From contig JAHEZJ010000006.1 of assembly GCA_023251135.1 (NCBI GenBank), forward strand, positions 90,226 to 154,225: DNA of 64,000 nt. Reading direction: 5' to 3'. This document shows, piece by piece, positions 61,792 to 64,000 of this stretch (position 1 is the first letter of the stretch; each line of letters starts with the position of its first letter). The notes beneath the pieces were generated by a model. The model was not told the origin of the DNA, did not search any database, and saw only the letters and a program-made list of their open reading frames with translations. The DNA is from Flavobacterium sp. GTDB taxonomy: Bacteria; Bacteroidota; Bacteroidia; Flavobacteriales; Flavobacteriaceae. A program made the translations under genes and the position numbers.

Positions 61792-62393
61792 GATAAATGC
61801 GTTTAGTCTGCAAAATTACGCCAACTTTTACAGATCAATCATTTTTACGCAAAATTTATACTGAAAAATTGCAGTTTCTTTAATTTTTAGTCAAACGGTT
61901 AGTCGTGTACTGCATATTTGATGTTTGGTTAAATTGTTTGTTTATAGTGAATTAGGTGTGTTTTGGAGTGTGCTTTTTTAGTGGGTTAGGCAAAATATAG
62001 AAGTTTAGAAACTGAAGCAGTCAGCGTTTTTCTTTCGGAGGAAAAGAAACTATATTGTAGTAAAAAGACTAAAATTCAAAGAAGGGGTGTTGATAACTGT
62101 TGACCAACTAAAGCCGTTTTTTGCCTCCTTTGCTGTTGATAACTCTATTTAGATTTAGTATAAATAACTGAGATTTCGCCTCTTACCGTTTATTTCCCAA
62201 CTGTTGATAAAACGCAAAAATGAGGGAAGATTTTGGGGAGCCAAACTGTTGATAATTGCGTTGTTTTTTAACATCAAAAAGGGGATAAAAGAAGATCTCC
62301 GGGGTAAATTTGTATTTATAGAAATGTCGTCAAAACCTCCCCAAATACGAAGCATTTTTATTCGAACTCAGTCAACATTTAATACTTATACAT
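61792..62393 (+). promoter_or_regulatory. 600-bp regulatory region of nrdBA with four TGTTGATAA boxes
   Basis: Four identical TGTTGATAA sequences in the same direction at 62088, 62134, 62202 and 62247 (spacings 46, 68, 45), plus a degenerate TGTTGACCA at 62098. They differ from the DnaA box TGTGGATAA by one base. A candidate -7 element TAAATTTG is at 62305-62312, 82 nt before the nrdB start. No other gene is visible here. Confidence 0.6.
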
Positions 62394-63368
62394 ATGTCTA
62401 TATTTGATAAAAGAATCAATTATAAACCTTTCGAATACCCGGAGGTTTTGCAGTTTACAGAAGCCATAAATAAAGCGTATTGGGTTCATACTGAGGTTGA
62501 TTTTACTGCCGATACACAGGATTTTCATTCGCATTTGAATGCTGCAGAAAAAACAGCCATCAAAAATAGTTTACTGGCAATTGCACAGATAGAAGTAGCG
62601 GTAAAAAGCTTTTGGGGCAATATCTACGAGCATTTTCCAAAGCCGGAATTCAACGGACTGGGGACTACTTTTGCCGAATGTGAGTTCAGACATTCTGAGG
62701 CCTATTCCCGTTTACTGGAAGTGTTAGGATACAATGATGAATTCGAAAAACTTTTAGACATTCCTGTGATCCGCAAGCGTGTCGATTATCTGTCAGACGT
62801 ACTTAAGGATACCAAATCGCAGGACAATAAAAAGTACGTTATTTCCCTGATCTTATTTAGTATTCTGATCGAGAATGTGTCGCTGTTCAGTCAGTTTGCG
62901 ATCTTGTTGTCTTTTACCCGATTCAAAGGGTATATGAAAAATGTGAGTAACATTATTGCATGGACTTCTATTGACGAGCAAATTCATGCCAATGGCGGAA
63001 TTTATATCGTAAACAAAATCCGTGAAGAATTTCCGGATTATTTCGACGAAGAGACGCTTAATCTCGTTCGAGAAACCGTTAAAAATTCGATTGATGTAGA
63101 AGCCGATATCTTAGACTGGATTTTTGAAGAGGGAGAGATTGAAACGATTAATAAAACTGATTTGGTTAATTTCATGAAGTTCAGAATAGACGAGAGCCTG
63201 GTTCAAATTAATATTCCAACTATTTTTAATGTTGCAGCAGACGATTATAAGGCGATGGCCTGGTTTGAAGAAGAAGTTTTTGCCAACAGTCTGGATGATT
63301 TCTTTGCAAAAAGACCAGTAGAATATACCAAACACGACAAAAGCATTACTGCAAACGACCTGTTTTAA
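62394..63368 (+). CDS. nrdB: Ribonucleotide reductase small subunit, class Id-like
   Basis: 324 aa. Supplies the oxidant for ribonucleotide reduction. The metal site can be read as E67, E97, H100, E160, E195 and H198 (motifs AQIEVAV, AECEFRHSEAY, LIENVS, DEQIH). Tyr104 is in the place of the radical tyrosine. In the F. johnsoniae class Id protein the tyrosine is also residue 104 but is not oxidised; that enzyme uses a Mn(IV)/Mn(III) cofactor activated by superoxide. The same numbering and lineage suggest this is its orthologue. No NrdI gene is adjacent, as expected for class Id. Followed 16 nt later by nrdA. Confidence 0.92.
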   Translation: MSIFDKRINYKPFEYPEVLQFTEAINKAYWVHTEVDFTADTQDFHSHLNAAEKTAIKNSLLAIAQIEVAVKSFWGNIYEHFPKPEFNGLGTTFAECEFRHSEAYSRLLEVLGYNDEFEKLLDIPVIRKRVDYLSDVLKDTKSQDNKKYVISLILFSILIENVSLFSQFAILLSFTRFKGYMKNVSNIIAWTSIDEQIHANGGIYIVNKIREEFPDYFDEETLNLVRETVKNSIDVEADILDWIFEEGEIETINKTDLVNFMKFRIDESLVQINIPTIFNVAADDYKAMAWFEEEVFANSLDDFFAKRPVEYTKHDKSITANDLF

Positions 63369-63384
63369 AAAGCAAATTATAATT

Positions 63385-64000
63385 ATGAATACAATAGATA
63401 CAACTTCAGCAAATAGCCTTCCGTTAAGTGGGGCCGATAATAAAATGTGGTGGAAAAACTCTGAAAGTGAGCAAATTTTAAATCGTGGTTATCTTTTAAA
63501 AGGAGAAACTGTAGAAGGTGCAATTGACAGAATTTGCACGGCTGCAGCCAGAAGATTATACAAACCCGAATTGAAAGAATCTTTTGTAGAAATGATCGAA
63601 CGCGGCTGGATGAGTATCAGCTCTCCTGTTTGGGCGAATATGGGAACCGAACGCGGTTTGCCAATTTCGTGCTTTAATGTGCACGTTCCGGATGAGATTG
63701 AAGGAATTACACATAAGCTGGGAGAAGTGATCATGCAAACCAAAATTGGTGGAGGAACATCGGGATATTTTGGGGAGTTACGTGAAAGAGGAAGCGCTGT
63801 TACAGATAACGGTAAGAGCAGTGGGGCAGTAAGTTTTATGAAACTTTTTGATACTACCATGGATACCATTTCGCAGGGAGGAGTACGCCGTGGAGCATTT
63901 GCAGCTTATTTAGACGTAGATCACCCGGATATTGAGGAGTTTTTGAAGATTAAAAGTATTGGAAATCCAATTCAGAATTTGTTTACCGGGATCTGTGTAC
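63385..64000 (+). CDS. nrdA: Ribonucleotide reductase large subunit, 3' end outside the window
   Basis: Starts with the ATG at 63385 (MNTIDTTSANSLPLSGADNK); 205 codons are visible. Catalytic subunit that reduces ribonucleoside diphosphates. Recognisable: SSPVWANMGTERGLPISCFN, containing the active-site cysteine of the first redox pair, KIGGGTSGYFGELRERGSAV and QGGVRRGAFAAYLDVDHPDI. The N-terminus goes straight into WWKNSESEQILNRGYLL without an ATP-cone domain. Same operon as nrdB, in the order BA. Confidence 0.95.
   Translation, partial: MNTIDTTSANSLPLSGADNKMWWKNSESEQILNRGYLLKGETVEGAIDRICTAAARRLYKPELKESFVEMIERGWMSISSPVWANMGTERGLPISCFNVHVPDEIEGITHKLGEVIMQTKIGGGTSGYFGELRERGSAVTDNGKSSGAVSFMKLFDTTMDTISQGGVRRGAFAAYLDVDHPDIEEFLKIKSIGNPIQNLFTGICV

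Overview
The window looks like chromosome of a Flavobacterium-type member of the Bacteroidota. Reasons: low GC; genes without Shine-Dalgarno leaders; promoters that fit TTG-N18/20-TAnnTTTG; SusC/SusD, TonB receptors with carboxypeptidase-like N-termini, LytTR regulators and DUF6443-type RHS proteins; and an NrdB whose key tyrosine falls at position 104, as in the Flavobacterium johnsoniae class Id enzyme. I see no tRNA, rRNA, CRISPR array, prophage or intact insertion sequence.

Layout. 1-5 kb: the 3' part of a Zn/Cd-type P-type ATPase, a tautomerase, a VOC protein, then a minus-strand ars operon (arsR, DUF6428 gene, an unannotated 41-codon membrane microprotein, arsC). 5-12 kb: an operon of ABC ATPase, siderophore-type TonB receptor and two DUF3526-like permeases, preceded by a His/Cys-rich exported protein with a 13-bp palindromic operator candidate. 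12-19 kb: a DapB-like reductase, sdhAB without sdhC, a secreted HExxH protein, and a divergent HxlR/azoreductase pair with a 38-bp double operator. 19-29.5 kb: thiolase, TonB receptor, luciferase-like monooxygenase, TauE/DUF1634 pair, DoxX, and a second HxlR with two quinone/NAD(P)H oxidoreductases. 29.5-34.7 kb: LytTR two-component pair, a divergent outer-membrane receptor and a second LytTR regulator.

35-45 kb is the accessory part: two giant RHS/YD-type proteins, the second with a variable C-terminal domain followed 2 nt later by a lipoprotein (toxin/immunity-like), then a degraded tail holding copied core fragments, an orphan toxin tip and a second immunity-like gene. 45-51.8 kb: hydrolase, membrane LytTR regulator, an unusual intradiol-dioxygenase/thioredoxin-like lipoprotein, histidine kinase plus receiver, HEAT protein. 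51.9-60.9 kb: a minus-strand locus of Cache histidine kinase, metzincin-like metalloprotease, SusC and SusD, probably for peptide use. 61-64 kb: GNAT acetyltransferase and nrdB-nrdA (nrdA runs off the end), preceded by four DnaA-box-like TGTTGATAA repeats.

Two intergenic repeat families run through the first 25 kb. One has 17-bp ends AACACATAGAAACATAG / CTATGTTTCTATGTGTT (about 125-150 bp, at least six copies, three in tandem). The other is a short palindrome built on AACCCGACAGG / CCTGTCGGGTT at gene 3' ends, probably acting as terminators. All functions are read from motifs and context; no database search was run.
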